Assembly: GCA_003153585.1 (NCBI GenBank)
Contig: PLZZ01000147.1
Coordinates: 2,837 to 9,402 of the forward strand
Source: Acidobacteriota bacterium
GTDB lineage: Bacteria > Acidobacteriota > Terriglobia > Acidiferrales > UBA7541
Length of the DNA stretch: 6,566 nucleotides
Direction of reading: 5' to 3'
Shown: positions 5,787-6,566 of the stretch, piece after piece
Numbering within the stretch: position 1 is the first letter of the stretch
Layout of the letters: every line of letters starts with the position of its first letter
Notes under the pieces: model-generated
What the model was told of the DNA's origin: nothing
The model's database searches: none
What the model saw: only the letters and a program-made list of their open reading frames with translations
Position numbers and translations under genes: made by a program

Positions 5787-6566
5787 ATGAAAATCAGCTT
5801 GGAAAATCGGATTATTATTTTGGCGAGCGTGATAGTGGCGGGATTGGTGGGCTGGGGAATTTTCCGGCATCCACAATCCACATCCTTATTCGGCATGCTT
5901 AATGGGGAGGTGCGCCGGTTTTTGCAATGGCCGCTTTTTAGCATCGGGAAAATACCGGTGACGCCGCTGTTTCTGGTGAAGTGCACGGTGTTCCTGATCG
6001 CGCTGTCATTTTTTTCGCGTTTATTTCGGAGCTTCCTGAGCAACAGAGTTCTGAAACACACGTCGATGGACCGCGGACAGCAATACGCGTTCGTGCGCGC
6101 GACGGGCTACATCATTTTTGTGCTGGGCTTGGTCATTGGTCTGGACACGACCGGGCTAAACTTGCGCAGCCTTCTGGTGGTGGGCGGCGCGCTGGGTGTT
6201 GGCATAGGATTTGGCTTACAGAACATCGTGGCTAATTTCGTGGCGGGCATCGTGATTTTGTGGGAAGGGCCGATCAAGCTGGGCGATTTCATTGACGTCG
6301 GCAACACGCACGGAGAAGTAATTCGGATCGGCGCGCGCGGTACCTGGGTGCGAACGTTCGACAACGAAGTAATAATCGTGCCGAACTCCGAATTCATCAA
6401 CAGCCGGGTTGCCAACTGGACAGCGAACGACCGCACCGTGAGGTTCACGATTCCACTGGGAGTTTCTTACGACAGCGACCTGCATATGGTGCGCGATGTG
6501 CTGCTGAATATCGCAAAAGGCAACGAGCATGTTTTGACCGATCCGGCGCCCGCCGTAATGGTTACC
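5787..6566 (+). CDS. MscS-family mechanosensitive ion channel (3' end beyond window)
   Basis: The 260 visible codons are open to the window edge. Hydrophobic segments lie at about residues 9-26, 60-80, 103-121 and 129-158; the last is the pore helix, with GVGIGFGLQNIVANFVAG (137-154). It is followed by the MscS beta domain: GPIKLGDFIDVG (161-172), GEV..IGARGTWVRTFDNEVIIVPNS (176-201), FINSRVANWT (203-212), then the start of the C-terminal alpha/beta domain with LGVSYDSDLHMVRDVL, closely resembling E. coli MscS VAYDSDIDQVKQIL. Aligned with E. coli MscS, the seal leucines L105/L109 become Val138/Phe142 and hinge Gly113 becomes Asn146, as in the larger MscK-like branch. There are four predicted membrane helices rather than three. 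The channel releases solutes from the cytoplasm when membrane tension rises on hypo-osmotic shock. The end of the C-terminal domain is not seen. Transcribed away from the pilus operon, with no evident link. Confidence 0.93.
   Translation, partial: MKISLENRIIILASVIVAGLVGWGIFRHPQSTSLFGMLNGEVRRFLQWPLFSIGKIPVTPLFLVKCTVFLIALSFFSRLFRSFLSNRVLKHTSMDRGQQYAFVRATGYIIFVLGLVIGLDTTGLNLRSLLVVGGALGVGIGFGLQNIVANFVAGIVILWEGPIKLGDFIDVGNTHGEVIRIGARGTWVRTFDNEVIIVPNSEFINSRVANWTANDRTVRFTIPLGVSYDSDLHMVRDVLLNIAKGNEHVLTDPAPAVMVT

Noticed and set aside
5172..5902. Two overlapping longer plus-strand frames (139 and 126 codons) over the FimT-like start and the intergenic region
   Set aside because: They run antisense to the FimT-like gene or overlap the mscS start, lack ribosome sites and encode compositionally odd proteins with no family resemblance.

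Overview
The window comes from a diderm bacterium. It carries four consecutive class III signal peptides (prepilin leaders) in a FimT-PilV-PilW-PilX order, next to a divergent MscS-family channel. Moderately high GC, GTG starts, strong AAGGAG-type ribosome sites and the architecture of the very long PilX-type protein remind me of soil Acidobacteriota or deltaproteobacterial lineages. That placement is an impression from family knowledge, not something the sequence proves.

Layout: about 39-5341 is one minus-strand operon of minor pilin (pseudopilin) genes, read from right to left. The order is a FimT/GspH-like pseudopilin (GTG start at 5341), a PilV-like protein (best start 4676), a PilW-like protein (best start 4105) and a 937-residue protein with a PilX N-terminus (GTG start at 2852, stop at 39). 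The gaps are 14, 19 and 47 bp. No major pilin, motor ATPase, secretin or PilY1 is visible; more of the operon may lie left of position 1. Bases 1-38 hold no start codon for a further minus-strand gene.

Bases 5342-5786 (445 bp) form a divergent intergenic region without a convincing gene. It contains a possible sigma-54-type -24/-12 element for the pilus operon and the ribosome sites of both flanking genes. From 5787 to the right edge, on the plus strand, runs the first 260 codons of a small-conductance mechanosensitive channel (MscS family), open at the window end.

How the genes work together: by analogy with fimU-pilV-pilW-pilX of type IV pili and gspH-I-J-K of type II secretion, the four products should be inserted in the inner membrane, processed by a PilD-type prepilin peptidase encoded elsewhere, and assembled into a tip or priming complex that starts pilus polymerisation. 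The PilX-type protein is about five times the usual PilX length, so its large ectodomain is the best candidate for the exposed, surface-contacting part. Acidic DGxxG/NG-type loops in both the PilV-like and PilX-like proteins raise the possibility of calcium binding. The MscS gene has no evident functional link to the pilus genes.
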